Shown one piece after another: positions 1 through 7,970 of a stretch of DNA of 43,541 nt. This stretch comes from JBKHXF01 sp046566145 (GTDB lineage: Bacteria; Actinomycetota; Nitriliruptoria; Nitriliruptorales; Nitriliruptoraceae). Within the stretch, counting starts at the first letter, position 1, and every line of letters begins with the position of its first letter. The translations under genes and the position numbers were made by a program. Under the pieces are notes generated by a model. That model was not told where the DNA came from. It worked only from the letters and a program-made list of their open reading frames with translations, and did not search any database. The DNA lies in NCBI GenBank assembly GCA_046566145.1, contig JBKHXF010000014.1, forward strand, positions 1 through 43,541, given 5' to 3'.

Positions 1-743
1 ACGGCCGGTCGCGGCTGTTCGGGGAGCTCACCGCCGCGGACACCGCCACCGTCGTCGCCGCCCTCGACGCACACGCCGACACCCCGCAGAACGGCCGCAA
101 GGTCGGCGCGGTCACCCGCGCCCGGCAGCGCGCCGCCGCGCTCGTCGACCTCTGCCTGACCGCCCTCGCCGGCAGCACCGGCGGCACGGCGCGTCCGTCG
201 CTGGTGGTCCACGTCGACCTCGCCGACCTCACCAACCCCGACCAGACGCTGATCGGTCGGCTCGAGGGCCGGTTGCCCGGCGCCGGCGGCTGGCTGACCC
301 GCCGCACCATCGAACGGCTCAGCATCGATGCACGGATGCGGGTGGTGCTGCGCGACGGGATGCGGCCCCTCGCCGTCTCCGCGACCACCGACGCCATCCC
401 CACCGAAGCAAGGGTCGCGATCGGCGCGGTCGACGCGGGCTGCCGCTGGCCCGGATGCGACCGACCCATCTCCTGGACCGACCTGCACCACCTCACGCAC
501 CACTCCCACGGCGGCCGACACGCCGACGGCAACCTCGTCGCGCTCTGCCGACGACACCACCGCGCCCACCACGACCACGGCTGGCACATCACCCTCGACC
601 CAGCAACGCGGACCGTGACGATCACCTCACCCACCGGCGCGCTCGCCGCGACCTCCGTGCCGAAGGCGACCCGGCTCCGACGGCGCCGGCGGCCACCCCG
701 CGGACCCGCACGCCTCCCCCGCGACGGCGACCCCGCCGACTGA
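1..743 (+). CDS. HNH endonuclease of the DUF222/13E12 type, 5' end cut by the window
   Basis: The reading frame is open from base 3 to the TGA at 741-743, so the gene begins to the left of the window and only its C-terminal part (about 246 codons) is present. An internal GTG at 204 is not needed as a start. The recognisable part is a C-terminal HNH nuclease core: a CRWPGC and a CRRHH cysteine pair flank a DLHH-LTHHSHGG-N segment, giving the zinc-knuckle and His-Asn-His arrangement. In the family (DUF222 plus HNH, very common and multicopy in actinobacteria) the N-terminal DUF222 part precedes this core, and the visible upstream residues fit its end. The biological role of these proteins is not established; nuclease activity is inferred from the motif. 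The tail after the HNH is Arg/Pro-rich and probably disordered. Confidence 0.88.
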   Translation, partial: GRSRLFGELTAADTATVVAALDAHADTPQNGRKVGAVTRARQRAAALVDLCLTALAGSTGGTARPSLVVHVDLADLTNPDQTLIGRLEGRLPGAGGWLTRRTIERLSIDARMRVVLRDGMRPLAVSATTDAIPTEARVAIGAVDAGCRWPGCDRPISWTDLHHLTHHSHGGRHADGNLVALCRRHHRAHHDHGWHITLDPATRTVTITSPTGALAATSVPKATRLRRRRRPPRGPARLPRDGDPAD

Positions 744-816
744 ACCGCGCCCACCGTCGACCGAACCGCAGGCTGCGCACGGCGTCACCCACCTCGACCT
801 CCCACCACACCCGCTC

Positions 817-841
817 GCCGGGCACGCCACGCGTGCCCGGC
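817..841. terminator. Hairpin between convergent genes
   Basis: A perfect 10-bp stem (GCCGGGCACG and its complement) closes a 5-nt loop in the 181-bp space between the HNH gene and the oppositely oriented aldo/keto reductase. There is no T-run on either side. It is placed to stop transcription from both directions. Nothing else was recognised in 744-924. Confidence 0.5.
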
Positions 842-924
842 CACTGGTGCGCCGACGGGGGTTCGCCCGCTCGAGCGGCGGGTGCCGTGGCGGTCCGTCG
901 TCGCGACCGGGCAGAGCAGACCTG

Positions 925-1758
925 TCAGTCCCAGTCGGGGGCGAACCCGGGGTCGATCTGGCGCCGGTCCTTCGGCAGCGCGTCGATCGCGGCCACCTCG
1001 TCGTCGGTGAGCTCGAACCCGAACACGTCGAGGTTCGCGGTGATGTGCTCCGGGGTGCGGGACCGGGGGAGCGGGACCACCCGGTCCTGCTGCAGCAGCC
1101 AGCGCAGGGCCACCTGCGGGCCGGTGACGCCGTGCGCTTCGGCGATGCGGTCGAGGGTCTCGTCGCCGAGCGCCGCACCGTGCGCGAGCGGCGAGTAGGC
1201 GGTGAGGAACGCGTCGTGCTCCCGCAGGACCTCGAGGACGGGCGCCTGCGACAGCATCGGGTGGTACTCGACCTGGTCCGTCGCGATCGGCGCGATCTCG
1301 AACGCCCGACGCAGCAGTGCCGAGGGGTAGTTGGAGACCCCGATGAGCCGGGTGAGGCCGCGCTGCTGCAACGCGTGCATCGCCTCGAGCGTCTCCTCGA
1401 CCGGTGCCACGTCGGTCGGCCAGTGGATGAGCAGCAGGTCGAGGTGGTCCACGCCGAGCTCGCGGAGGCTCTCCTCCGTCGACGTCACCACGTCGTCGGC
1501 CGCGGCCCGCTGGAACCACACCTTCGTGGTAAGGAAGACCTCGTCGCGGTCCACACCGCTCTCCGCGAGCGCGCGGCCGACCTCAGCCTCGTTGCCGTAG
1601 ATCTGGGCGGTGTCGAGGTGGCGGTAGCCGACGTCGAGGGCGTGGCGGACACCTCGCACGCAGTCGTCGCCCGTCACCTCCCACGTGCCGTAGCCGACGA
1701 GGGGGACCTCGACCCCCTGCACGGTCAGGGTGGGGGCGGGGGTGCTGGTGGCAGACAC
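925..1758 (-). CDS. Aldo/keto reductase (2,5-diketo-D-gluconate reductase-like)
   Basis: 277 residues, the normal length for a prokaryotic AKR. NADPH-dependent carbonyl reduction in the cytosol is the family activity; the substrate is unknown. The catalytic tetrad is visible: Asp in GYRHLDTA, Tyr in QIYGNE, Lys in FLTTKVW, His in LLIHWP. The C-terminal NADPH-binding signature (VPLPRSRTPEHI) is also present. The start is taken at the GTG at 1758, because the protein then begins just before the conserved strand (TLTVQGVEVPLVGYGTW) and a CCGGAG lies about 6 nt upstream; the frame is open farther upstream, but that sequence does not look like protein. It stands alone, divergent from the cyclic-nucleotide-binding gene across a 300-bp region holding paired TTGCAA sites. 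Confidence 0.9.
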   Translation of the reverse strand: MSATSTPAPTLTVQGVEVPLVGYGTWEVTGDDCVRGVRHALDVGYRHLDTAQIYGNEAEVGRALAESGVDRDEVFLTTKVWFQRAAADDVVTSTEESLRELGVDHLDLLLIHWPTDVAPVEETLEAMHALQQRGLTRLIGVSNYPSALLRRAFEIAPIATDQVEYHPMLSQAPVLEVLREHDAFLTAYSPLAHGAALGDETLDRIAEAHGVTGPQVALRWLLQQDRVVPLPRSRTPEHITANLDVFGFELTDDEVAAIDALPKDRRQIDPGFAPDWD

Positions 1759-1878
1759 GGGGGCTCCGGAGGGGTGCGGTCGGTGTTGCGGCGTGGGGCG
1801 AGAGGACCGTACGGAGGAAGGGGGTGGGAGGTGCGTCGGGAGGGGGGTCATCCGGACAGGCGAGGCCGCCGAACGACG

Positions 1879-1908
1879 GTTGCAAGCGGTACGCTCACTG
1901 TTGCAAGC
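1879..1908. promoter_or_regulatory. Paired GTTGCAAGC boxes, likely operator
   Basis: GTTGCAAGC occurs at 1879-1887 and again at 1900-1908, exactly 21 bp (two helical turns) apart. Each contains the palindrome TTGCAA. Between them lies TACGCT (1890-1895, plus strand), which resembles the -10 boxes used elsewhere in this window. The arrangement suits a dimeric or tetrameric repressor controlling one or both divergent genes (aldo/keto reductase, cyclic-nucleotide-binding protein). The regulator is not identified. The rest of 1759-2057 shows nothing else recognisable. Confidence 0.45.
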
Positions 1909-2057
1909 ACCACCGACTCGATGGCGTCGCGCGGGCCCGACCCCGCCCCGCCAGCGCGCGCCCCCCGAACCCTCGCCACAGCTCCACCTCCCCAGCACCG
2001 CCCCCGGTTCCGACCGGCTCCGGCCACACCCGTCGTCTCCCGCCGAAAGGGCCCGCC

Positions 2058-2468
2058 ATGCCGACCCGCGACCCCAAGCTCGCCACCATCGCCTCCCTCG
2101 ACGTCTTCTCCGGCCTGTCGCGCCGGGAGCTCGCCGAGGTGTCCTCCGTCCTGGACGTCGTCGAGCGGCCCGCCGGCACCGTCCTCACCACCGAGGGCGA
2201 CCGCGGCCGCGAGTTCTTCTTCGTCGTCTCGGGTGAGGTCGAGGTCCGTCGTGACCAGACCCCGCTCGCCCGGCTGCACGCCGGTGACGTCGTCGGGGAG
2301 CTCGCCGTGCTGACCGGCGGCCGCCGCACCGCGACCGTCGTCGCCACCAGCGACGTCGTCCTGCTCGTCGGCGAGCGGCGCCACCTGCACCCCCTGCTCG
2401 CCGACCTGCCCCAGGTCGCCGCCCACGTGACGGCGCTCGCGGACCAGCGGCTCGCCCGCGCCGCCTGA
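2058..2468 (+). CDS. Stand-alone cyclic-nucleotide-binding domain protein
   Basis: 136 residues made up almost wholly of one cNMP-binding (CAP-like) beta-roll. The phosphate-binding cassette is visible as GELAVLTGGRRTATV, with the Glu and Arg that contact the cyclic phosphate and ribose in CRP-type proteins, so ligand binding is plausible. There is no DNA-binding helix-turn-helix, channel or kinase domain attached, so the protein could act as a cAMP sensor through a partner, or the ligand may be lost. ATG at 2058 is preceded by GAAAGG at 7 nt. A strong hairpin follows the gene. The N-terminal 15 residues lead directly into the first helix (ASLDVFSGLSRRELAEV), as is usual for the family. Confidence 0.85.
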   Translation: MPTRDPKLATIASLDVFSGLSRRELAEVSSVLDVVERPAGTVLTTEGDRGREFFFVVSGEVEVRRDQTPLARLHAGDVVGELAVLTGGRRTATVVATSDVVLLVGERRHLHPLLADLPQVAAHVTALADQRLARAA

Positions 2469-2519
2469 CGGCACCCGAAACCCCTCGGACCCCTCAGACA
2501 CCTCTAGACACCCCTCCCG

Positions 2520-2552
2520 GCGACCGCCGGCGCATCCCGCGCCGGCGGTCGC
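2520..2552 (+). terminator. Strong hairpin downstream of the cNMP-binding gene
   Basis: A 14-bp perfect stem (2520-2533 with 2539-2552) closes a 5-nt ATCCC loop. There is no T-tract, as is common in high-GC actinobacteria. It separates the cNMP-binding gene from the exported propeller gene. Confidence 0.65.
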
Positions 2553-2649
2553 TGCGTGCCGGGCCGTGGTCGAGCAGGAGTCCGGCGCCCCGGCGTGGAA
2601 GCACCCGACGTGGCGCGTGCCGACGTGCCGGTGGAACGGGAGCGGACGG

Positions 2650-4155
2650 ATGCGTGGGACGAGGCTCGCAGGGGTGCTCGCGATCGGACTGGCGGCGGCG
2701 CTCGCGCCGGCGGTGGGCGTGGCCGACCCGGCTCGTTCGTGCCCGGACCTGTCGCCCCCGCCGCTGTCGTTCGCGCCGAAGCGCACGATCGACACCAACC
2801 GCGCCGGCGGTGAGCCCGTCATCATCGCGGCCGAGGACGGGTCGCTGAACGTCTCGGCCCACGCCGGCACGACGCACCTCTACAAGGACCCGTTCGCCGG
2901 TCCGGGCTACTACGACTTCCTCGTCGGGTACGCCAACCAGACGCTGAACTGGCGCTCCGACGACGGTGGCAACTCGTGGCAGTACGTCGGCACGGCCGGC
3001 CTGCCGCAGGGCCCGCACTCGCTGACCTCGACCGGGTTCTCCGACCCCGACTACGCGATGGACCTCGGCGGGCGCATCTACAACGTCGAGATCGACCTCG
3101 CCAACGTCGCGGTCTTCTCCTCCGACGACGACGGGCAGTCCTACAACCTCGCGAACCCGTTCGTCACCGCCGGCGACCGGCCGTGGGTGACCGGCGGCGA
3201 GGCCGACGAGGTCTACCTCTACGTCAACCTCCCGAAGCAGCTCTGGCGCTCCGCCGACGCCGGCATCACGTGGGAGCTCGTGCAGCTGGACTTCCCGGCC
3301 GACGGCAAGCTCTTCCGTGACCCGCTCGACCCGGAGAACGGCCTCATCGGTCCGGTCGGGACACGCGGCGGCATCACGAACATCACGTTCTCCGACGACA
3401 AGGGCCAGACCTGGCGCACGCCGCAGCTGAGCGGCAGCGGGCTGCCGGGCGGCACCCAGTTCTTCGGCACCATCGCGGTCGACGACGCAGGCAACGTCTA
3501 CGCGGTCTCCGCCGGCGGGTACAGCGGCCCCTCGGACACCGCACCGAACGGGCAGGTCAGCGTCAACGTGTTCGTCCGTGACCCGGACCACCCGGACGGC
3601 GGTGAGTGGCAGGACCCGGTCCAGCTGGACACCCCCGACGGCGACGCGCTGTGGCCGTGGATCGTCGCGGGGGAGGAGGGCCGCGTCGCGCTGGCCTGGT
3701 ACCAGACCGAGCGTCGCCCCGACGGCACCTACGACCCCGACACCTTCCACGTGTACGCCGCCTACTCGCTCAACGGCACGGGGCAGACCCCGGTGACGTG
3801 CGACGACGGCACCGTCGTCGCGCCGCGGCCGGCGTTCGACGTCGTGCGCGCCTCCTCGAGCCCGATCCACGTGGGCGACATCTGCCTCTCCGGCACGACC
3901 TGCAACGCGGCGACGACACCCGAGGGCGGTGACCGCCGTCTCGGCGACTTCTTCTCCATCGGGACCGACCTCGCGGGCCGCATCGTGATCGCGACCGGCG
4001 ACACGACCCGACCGAACCCGCTCGGCGGCCCGAAGCCGGTCGGCAACCCGGTCTTCATCGGCCAGGACGGTGGCGCGTTCCTGCGCACCACGCCGATCGA
4101 GCCGCGTCCGACCCGGTGCCTCGCGAACCTCGCGCCGCTCTGCGACCTCCCCTGA
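2650..4155 (+). CDS. Exported sialidase-like (Asp-box/BNR) beta-propeller protein
   Basis: 501 residues. ATG at 2650 is chosen because a GGGAG lies 7 nt upstream and a signal peptide follows immediately (MRGTRLAGVLAIGL..., cleavage probably after GVA or near ADPA). At least four Asp-box motifs of the S-x-D-x-G-x-x-W type are seen: RSDDGGNSW, SSDDDGQSY, RSADAGITW and FSDDKGQTW. These mark a six-bladed sialidase fold in the exported protein. The FRIP/YRIP motif and obvious catalytic Tyr/Glu pair of true sialidases were not recognised, so a glycosidase activity is not claimed; many actinobacterial proteins of this build are of unknown function. The C-terminal part holds several Cys (DICLSGTTC, RCLANLAPLC) that probably form disulfides outside the cell. 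Confidence 0.8.
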   Translation: MRGTRLAGVLAIGLAAALAPAVGVADPARSCPDLSPPPLSFAPKRTIDTNRAGGEPVIIAAEDGSLNVSAHAGTTHLYKDPFAGPGYYDFLVGYANQTLNWRSDDGGNSWQYVGTAGLPQGPHSLTSTGFSDPDYAMDLGGRIYNVEIDLANVAVFSSDDDGQSYNLANPFVTAGDRPWVTGGEADEVYLYVNLPKQLWRSADAGITWELVQLDFPADGKLFRDPLDPENGLIGPVGTRGGITNITFSDDKGQTWRTPQLSGSGLPGGTQFFGTIAVDDAGNVYAVSAGGYSGPSDTAPNGQVSVNVFVRDPDHPDGGEWQDPVQLDTPDGDALWPWIVAGEEGRVALAWYQTERRPDGTYDPDTFHVYAAYSLNGTGQTPVTCDDGTVVAPRPAFDVVRASSSPIHVGDICLSGTTCNAATTPEGGDRRLGDFFSIGTDLAGRIVIATGDTTRPNPLGGPKPVGNPVFIGQDGGAFLRTTPIEPRPTRCLANLAPLCDLP

Positions 4156-4186
4156 CGTCCGCGCCCGGCGCCGGCTGACGGGCCGG

Positions 4187-4202
4187 CGGCCCCACGGGGC
4201 CG
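4187..4202 (+). terminator. Short hairpin after the propeller gene
   Basis: CGGCCCC and GGGGCCG form a short stem, followed by ATTTCGT. It is modest but is the only terminator-like element between the propeller gene and the reductase gene. Confidence 0.4.
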
Positions 4203-4313
4203 ATTTCGTCGTGTGCGGAGCGTGCACGTACGGTGCCGCCGGGAGCCGGGTCCGTGCCGTGGCGACAGGACCCACGACGCGGTGAGGCGCGACACGACGA
4301 GGATCGAGACACC

Positions 4314-5300
4314 GTGACGACGGACCGCTTCCAGGCCGACCTGACCATCATCGGCGCCGGGCCCGCCGGCCTCTACGCCGCCTACTACGCCGGCTTCCGT
4401 GGGCTCACCACGGTCGTGCTCGACTCCCTGCCGGAGCCGGGCGGGCAGGTCGCGGCGCTCTACCCCGAGAAGCTCATCTACGACGTCGCCGGGTTCCCGG
4501 CGATCCGGGGGCAGGCGCTGATCGACAACCTCGTCGACCAGGCCGGTCAGTACGACCCGACCTACGTGCTCGGCCACCGGGCCGAGGACCTCGAGGCCAC
4601 CACGGACGGCGGGTTCCACATCCGCACCCACAAGGGCGCCGAGATCACCACCAGGGCCGTCATCATCACCGGCGGCATCGGCACCTTCACGCCCCGGCCG
4701 CTCCCCGACGGCGACGAGTACGAGGGCCGCGGCCTCGTGTACTTCGTCCCGCGCCTCGAGGAGATGCGCGACAAGGACGTGCTGATCGTCGGCGGCGGCG
4801 ACTCGGCGTTCGACTGGGCCACCAACCTCGAGGACATCGCGCGGTCCATCACGCTGGTGCACCGCCGCGACCGGTTCCGCGCCCACGAGGACACCGTGCA
4901 GAAGGTGCTCGACTCGTCCGTGACCGTGATGACCCACACCGAGGTCGCGCAGATCCGGGGCGGGGACGGCGTCGAGGAGGTCGTCGTCTTCGACAACCGC
5001 ACCGACGAGCGCACCACCCTCAAGGCCCAGGCGGTCGTCGCCGCGCTCGGGTTCAAGTCCGACCTCGGACCGCTGAAGTCGTGGGACGTCGAGATCGACG
5101 GGCGCCACGTGCTGGTCGACACCACGATGCAGACCAACATCCCGGGCGTCTTCGCCGCCGGCGACATCACCGACTACCCGGGCAAGGTCCGCCTCATCAC
5201 GGTCGGGTTCGGCGAGGCCGCGACGGCCGTGAACAACGCCGCCGTGCACATCGACCCGACGGCGAAGGTCTTCCCCGGCCACTCCTCCAACGAGCACTGA
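4314..5300 (+). CDS. Ferredoxin/flavodoxin--NADP reductase, thioredoxin-reductase-like (YumC type)
   Basis: 328 residues; a FAD- and NADPH-binding flavoprotein of the thioredoxin reductase fold. The FAD dinucleotide fold is at residues 12-19 (IIGAGPAGLY), the NADPH fold at about 158-167 (VGGGDSAFDW), and the C-terminal FAD contact at about 283-300 (GDITDYPGKV...GFGEA). The redox CxxC of true thioredoxin reductase is absent, which places it with the type-2 ferredoxin-NADP reductases that pass electrons between NADPH and ferredoxin or flavodoxin in the cytosol. The GTG at 4314 puts the Rossmann strand at the N-terminus; a GAGGA lies upstream. TACGGT at 4229-4234 could be its -10 box. Its ferredoxin partner is not in this window. 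Confidence 0.88.
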   Translation: MTTDRFQADLTIIGAGPAGLYAAYYAGFRGLTTVVLDSLPEPGGQVAALYPEKLIYDVAGFPAIRGQALIDNLVDQAGQYDPTYVLGHRAEDLEATTDGGFHIRTHKGAEITTRAVIITGGIGTFTPRPLPDGDEYEGRGLVYFVPRLEEMRDKDVLIVGGGDSAFDWATNLEDIARSITLVHRRDRFRAHEDTVQKVLDSSVTVMTHTEVAQIRGGDGVEEVVVFDNRTDERTTLKAQAVVAALGFKSDLGPLKSWDVEIDGRHVLVDTTMQTNIPGVFAAGDITDYPGKVRLITVGFGEAATAVNNAAVHIDPTAKVFPGHSSNEH

Positions 5301-5308
5301 CCACCCCG

Positions 5309-5340
5309 GACCCCGCCCGGCGGCTCAACCGGGCGGGGTC
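5309..5340. terminator. Bidirectional hairpin with the opposing stop codon in its loop
   Basis: A perfect 12-bp stem (GACCCCGCCCGG and its complement) closes an 8-nt loop at 5321-5328. The loop contains the TGA of the minus-strand glycosylase gene (5325-5327). It lies between two convergent genes and can serve both. Confidence 0.75.
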
Positions 5341-6236
5341 AGGCGGCCGAGGTCACGGGCCGGCGTCCGGGGGCCCCACGCCGGCGGCCGCGCGCCGGCG
5401 GACACGAGCAGCAGCACCACACGCCCGCGGTGGCCCGCGTAGGGCTCGAGCAGCGCGAGCATCTCCTCGTCGGTGCCGCGTGGTCGCCCCGTCAGGTTGA
5501 ACACGACCTGGTCGGGGATGTGGAAGTCACCGACCTCGACCAGGTCCGGGTCTCCGGTCGCGCAGCGCAGCACGATCGCGGCGGTCCAGGGGCCGAGGCC
5601 CGGCAGGGCGGTCATGCGCGCCATCGCCGCGTCGGACGGCAGGTCCACCGCCTCCTGGAGGCGGGCGTGGTGCCGTGCCGCCGAGCGGATGACGTCGGCC
5701 CGCTTCCGTTCGACGCCACAGGCGTGCAGTGCCTCGTAGGGGAGGGCGGCGAGGTCGCTCGGCGCCGGCGGCAGGCGCAGCCCGTGGGGGCCGGGGGCCT
5801 CGCCCCGCCCGTGGCGCGCCACGAGCCGTCGCCAGGCCCGCGAGGCCTCGATGCCGGTGACCTTCTGCCCGAGGATCGTCGGCACGAGCGTGTCCCACAC
5901 CAGCCCGCTCGCACCGATGCGCAGGCCTGGCCGCCGGCGGTGGGCGCGGTGCACGGCCCGGTGCCGTGGCGCGAACCCGTCGAGGTCGTCGTGCGCCCCG
6001 ACGAGCGCGGGGGCGCGGTCGAGCGCCCAGTCGGCGCCCGGGCCGTGGGCCTCCGCGGTGACCTCGCCGTCGTGGACGCGCACCACGAGGGTGGCCGGGC
6101 CCTCGGGCGTCAGCCACGCGCGCACCCCGGTGTCGGCGGCCACCCGGGCCGTCGGATCGCCCCCCGGCACCACGAGCAGGCCGAGCGTCTGGCGGAGGTG
6201 GACCGGCAGCGCGGTCCGGAAGGTGCGGGTGCGCAT
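5325..6236 (-). CDS. DNA-3-methyladenine glycosylase / AlkA-like HhH-GPD protein
   Basis: 303 residues. Base-excision repair glycosylase that would remove alkylated bases from DNA. The helix-hairpin-helix is MTALPGLGPWTAAIVLR and the catalytic Asp is in VEVGDFHIPDQV, in the spacing typical of AlkA. The N-terminal ~100 residues form the TBP-like domain often seen ahead of the HhH-GPD part in AlkA. The start ATG at 6236 has no Shine-Dalgarno sequence. A TAGCGT box lies 7 nt upstream, which points to a leaderless mRNA. No alkyltransferase or ada gene is adjacent, so adaptive-response control is not supported by the context. Confidence 0.85.
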   Translation of the reverse strand: MRTRTFRTALPVHLRQTLGLLVVPGGDPTARVAADTGVRAWLTPEGPATLVVRVHDGEVTAEAHGPGADWALDRAPALVGAHDDLDGFAPRHRAVHRAHRRRPGLRIGASGLVWDTLVPTILGQKVTGIEASRAWRRLVARHGRGEAPGPHGLRLPPAPSDLAALPYEALHACGVERKRADVIRSAARHHARLQEAVDLPSDAAMARMTALPGLGPWTAAIVLRCATGDPDLVEVGDFHIPDQVVFNLTGRPRGTDEEMLALLEPYAGHRGRVVLLLVSAGARPPAWGPRTPARDLGRLTPPG

Positions 6237-6243
6237 CGCCGCG

Positions 6244-6249
6244 ACGCTA
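6244..6249 (-). promoter_or_regulatory. Leaderless -10 box for the DNA glycosylase
   Basis: TAGCGT on the minus strand ends 7 nt before the ATG at 6236, so transcription should begin at or next to the A of the start codon. No -35 match was seen. Confidence 0.55.
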
Positions 6250-6351
6250 CCGCCACGTGGCGACCGCGCAGGGCCACCACGAGGCGCGCGACGTCCGTTT
6301 CGTCCGGTGCGAACAACGCACGATGACTCACATGGACAACAAGATCAACCG

Positions 6352-6381
6352 TTGTCAAGCACCCCAACACATCGCTACGGT
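6352..6381 (+). promoter_or_regulatory. Promoter of the LysM lytic transglycosylase
   Basis: TTGTCA (6352-6357), an 18-bp spacer and TACGGT (6376-6381). The resulting leader is about 90 nt. No ydaO-type (c-di-AMP) riboswitch structure, sometimes found ahead of actinobacterial wall hydrolases, could be recognised in it. Confidence 0.55.
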
Positions 6382-6477
6382 GGTCAACCCCTGACAGGGC
6401 CCTCAGTCGCCCTGCGCTGGCAGCTGACGTTCCCGGCGACCCGTGCCCCGCCGCACGACCCTGACGAGGAGCTGCAC

Positions 6478-7935
6478 GTGGTCCCCGAACCGACCCTCCT
6501 GCTCGCGGCCGGGCCGCCGGCCAGCTCGGCCGAACGCGAAGCCGTCGCACGCCGCCGGCGCCGGCAGGTCCAGGTCGCGGTCGCGCACGCCTCGGTCCGT
6601 CGTGTCGCGGGGCCGCAGGTCGCCCGCGCGGCAGAGGCCGCGGACGCCGCGTCCCTGCGGGCGCGGGTCGTCGGCGTCGGCGTGCTCGCCGGCGCCGTCG
6701 CCGCGAGCTCGGCCGCCTACACGGTCCGGCCGGGGGACACGCTGTCGCGCATCGCGTCGCAGCACGGGACCAGCGTCTCGGCCATCGCGTCGGCCAACGG
6801 CATCTCGAACCCGAACCTCATCCGTGCGGGGCAGCGCCTGACGCTGCCGTCGACCGCGTCCGCGCCGGCGGCTGCAGCAGCCCCGTCGCGTCAGGCACCG
6901 GCCGCGCCGGCGGCCGGCGGGACCCACACGGTGGTGCGCGGCGAGACGCTGTCGGGCATCGCCGCACGGTACGGGACCACGACCTCCGCGCTCGCGTCGG
7001 CCAACGGCATCCGCAACGCGAACCTGATCCGCGCCGGCCAGCGCCTGACGGTGCCCGGCGCGGCCGCCGCCCCCGCCCCGGCCACGCCCGCACCCTCGAC
7101 GCCCGCCGCCCCGGCGGCTCCGGCCGCGCCGGCGGCCGGCGGGACCCACACGGTGGTGCGCGGCGAGACGCTGTCGGGCATCGCGGCGCGGTACGGCACG
7201 TCCGCGTCCGCGCTCGCCTCGGCGAACGGCATCTCGAACCCGAACGTGATCCGAGTGGGGCAGCGGCTCACCGTCCCGGGGGCCGCGGCCCCCGCCGCCC
7301 CCGCCCCGGCCCCGGCGGCGCCGTCCGGCGGTGCCCAGCCCGCCCAGCCGGCCCCGGCCACCGGAGGCACCCACACGGTCGCCGCCGGCGACACCCTCTC
7401 GGGCATCGCGGCACGGACCGGGACCACCGCGTCGGCGATCGCGAGCCTGAACGGCATCGTTGACCCGAACAGCATCCGCGTCGGTCAGGTCCTGACGCTT
7501 CCGGCCGACAGCGCCGCCCCGGCGGCGAGCCGTGATCCCAGCCGCGAGGAGGCCCGCGCGCTGCTCGTCGAGGTCGCGCAGCAGTACGGCTGGGACCCGT
7601 CGTGGGTCCTCGCCCTCGCGTGGCAGGAGTCGGGCTGGCGCATGTCGGCCACCTCCAACGTCGGCGCGCGCGGCATCATGCAGGTGATGCCCGGCACCGG
7701 CGCGTTCGTCGGCCGCTCGCTCGTCGGTCGGACACTCGACCTCGACGACGCCCGCGACAACGTCGTCGCCGGCGTCGCCTTCCTCGACTACCTGTACGAC
7801 CTGACCGCCGGCGACATCGACATGACCCTCGCCGGCTACTACCAGGGCCTCGGCTCGGTGCGCCGCAACGGGATGTACGCCTCGACGCGCCAGTACATCG
7901 CCAACGTCCGGGCCCTGCAGGTCCGCTTCTCCTGA
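6478..7935 (+). CDS. Four-LysM lytic transglycosylase (SLT domain)
   Basis: 485 residues. GTG at 6478 is fixed by GAGGAG 6 nt upstream. Layout: an Arg-rich cytosolic N-terminus; one hydrophobic segment at about residues 62-78 (membrane anchor or uncleaved signal); four LysM modules starting near residues 81, 150, 224 and 299, separated by Ala/Pro linkers; then a C-terminal SLT goose-lysozyme-like domain from about 360. The catalytic Glu is E384 in WQESGW, followed by GARGIMQVMPGT, the family's second motif. The LysM modules bind GlcNAc in peptidoglycan, and the SLT domain would cleave the MurNAc-GlcNAc bond with anhydro-ring formation. A 65-bp perfect DNA repeat spans the linkers and first part of LysM 2 and 3. 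Confidence 0.92.
   Translation: MVPEPTLLLAAGPPASSAEREAVARRRRRQVQVAVAHASVRRVAGPQVARAAEAADAASLRARVVGVGVLAGAVAASSAAYTVRPGDTLSRIASQHGTSVSAIASANGISNPNLIRAGQRLTLPSTASAPAAAAAPSRQAPAAPAAGGTHTVVRGETLSGIAARYGTTTSALASANGIRNANLIRAGQRLTVPGAAAAPAPATPAPSTPAAPAAPAAPAAGGTHTVVRGETLSGIAARYGTSASALASANGISNPNVIRVGQRLTVPGAAAPAAPAPAPAAPSGGAQPAQPAPATGGTHTVAAGDTLSGIAARTGTTASAIASLNGIVDPNSIRVGQVLTLPADSAAPAASRDPSREEARALLVEVAQQYGWDPSWVLALAWQESGWRMSATSNVGARGIMQVMPGTGAFVGRSLVGRTLDLDDARDNVVAGVAFLDYLYDLTAGDIDMTLAGYYQGLGSVRRNGMYASTRQYIANVRALQVRFS
6898..7184 (+). repeat. 65-bp perfect direct repeat within the LysM region
   Basis: Bases 6898-6962 and 7120-7184 are identical, with an offset of 222 bp. The unit codes for the end of an Ala/Pro linker and the first third of a LysM module. 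The identity extends through synonymous positions, so it reflects a recent duplication or gene conversion and could lose or gain one LysM by recombination. Confidence 0.9.
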
Positions 7936-7947
7936 CCCGGCCCGGAT

Positions 7948-7970
7948 CGAGGCCGCGAGGTCAGGCCTCG
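7948..7970. terminator. Weak hairpin between the LysM gene and marR
   Basis: CGAGGCC and GGCCTCG form a 7-bp stem around a 9-nt loop in the short gap between convergent genes, overlapping the last codons of the MarR gene. Confidence 0.35.

Noticed and set aside
204..743. GTG at 204 as the start of a short HNH protein
   Set aside because: The same frame is open to the window's left edge with DUF222-like sequence, so the gene is truncated by the window rather than starting here.
6382..6477. Possible ydaO-type riboswitch upstream of the LysM transglycosylase
   Set aside because: The leader is only about 90 nt and the conserved riboswitch sequence elements were not found.
6898..7184. CRISPR-like repeats
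   Set aside because: Only two copies, inside a coding region and explained by duplicated LysM modules. The same holds for the linker repeat at 35263-35339.
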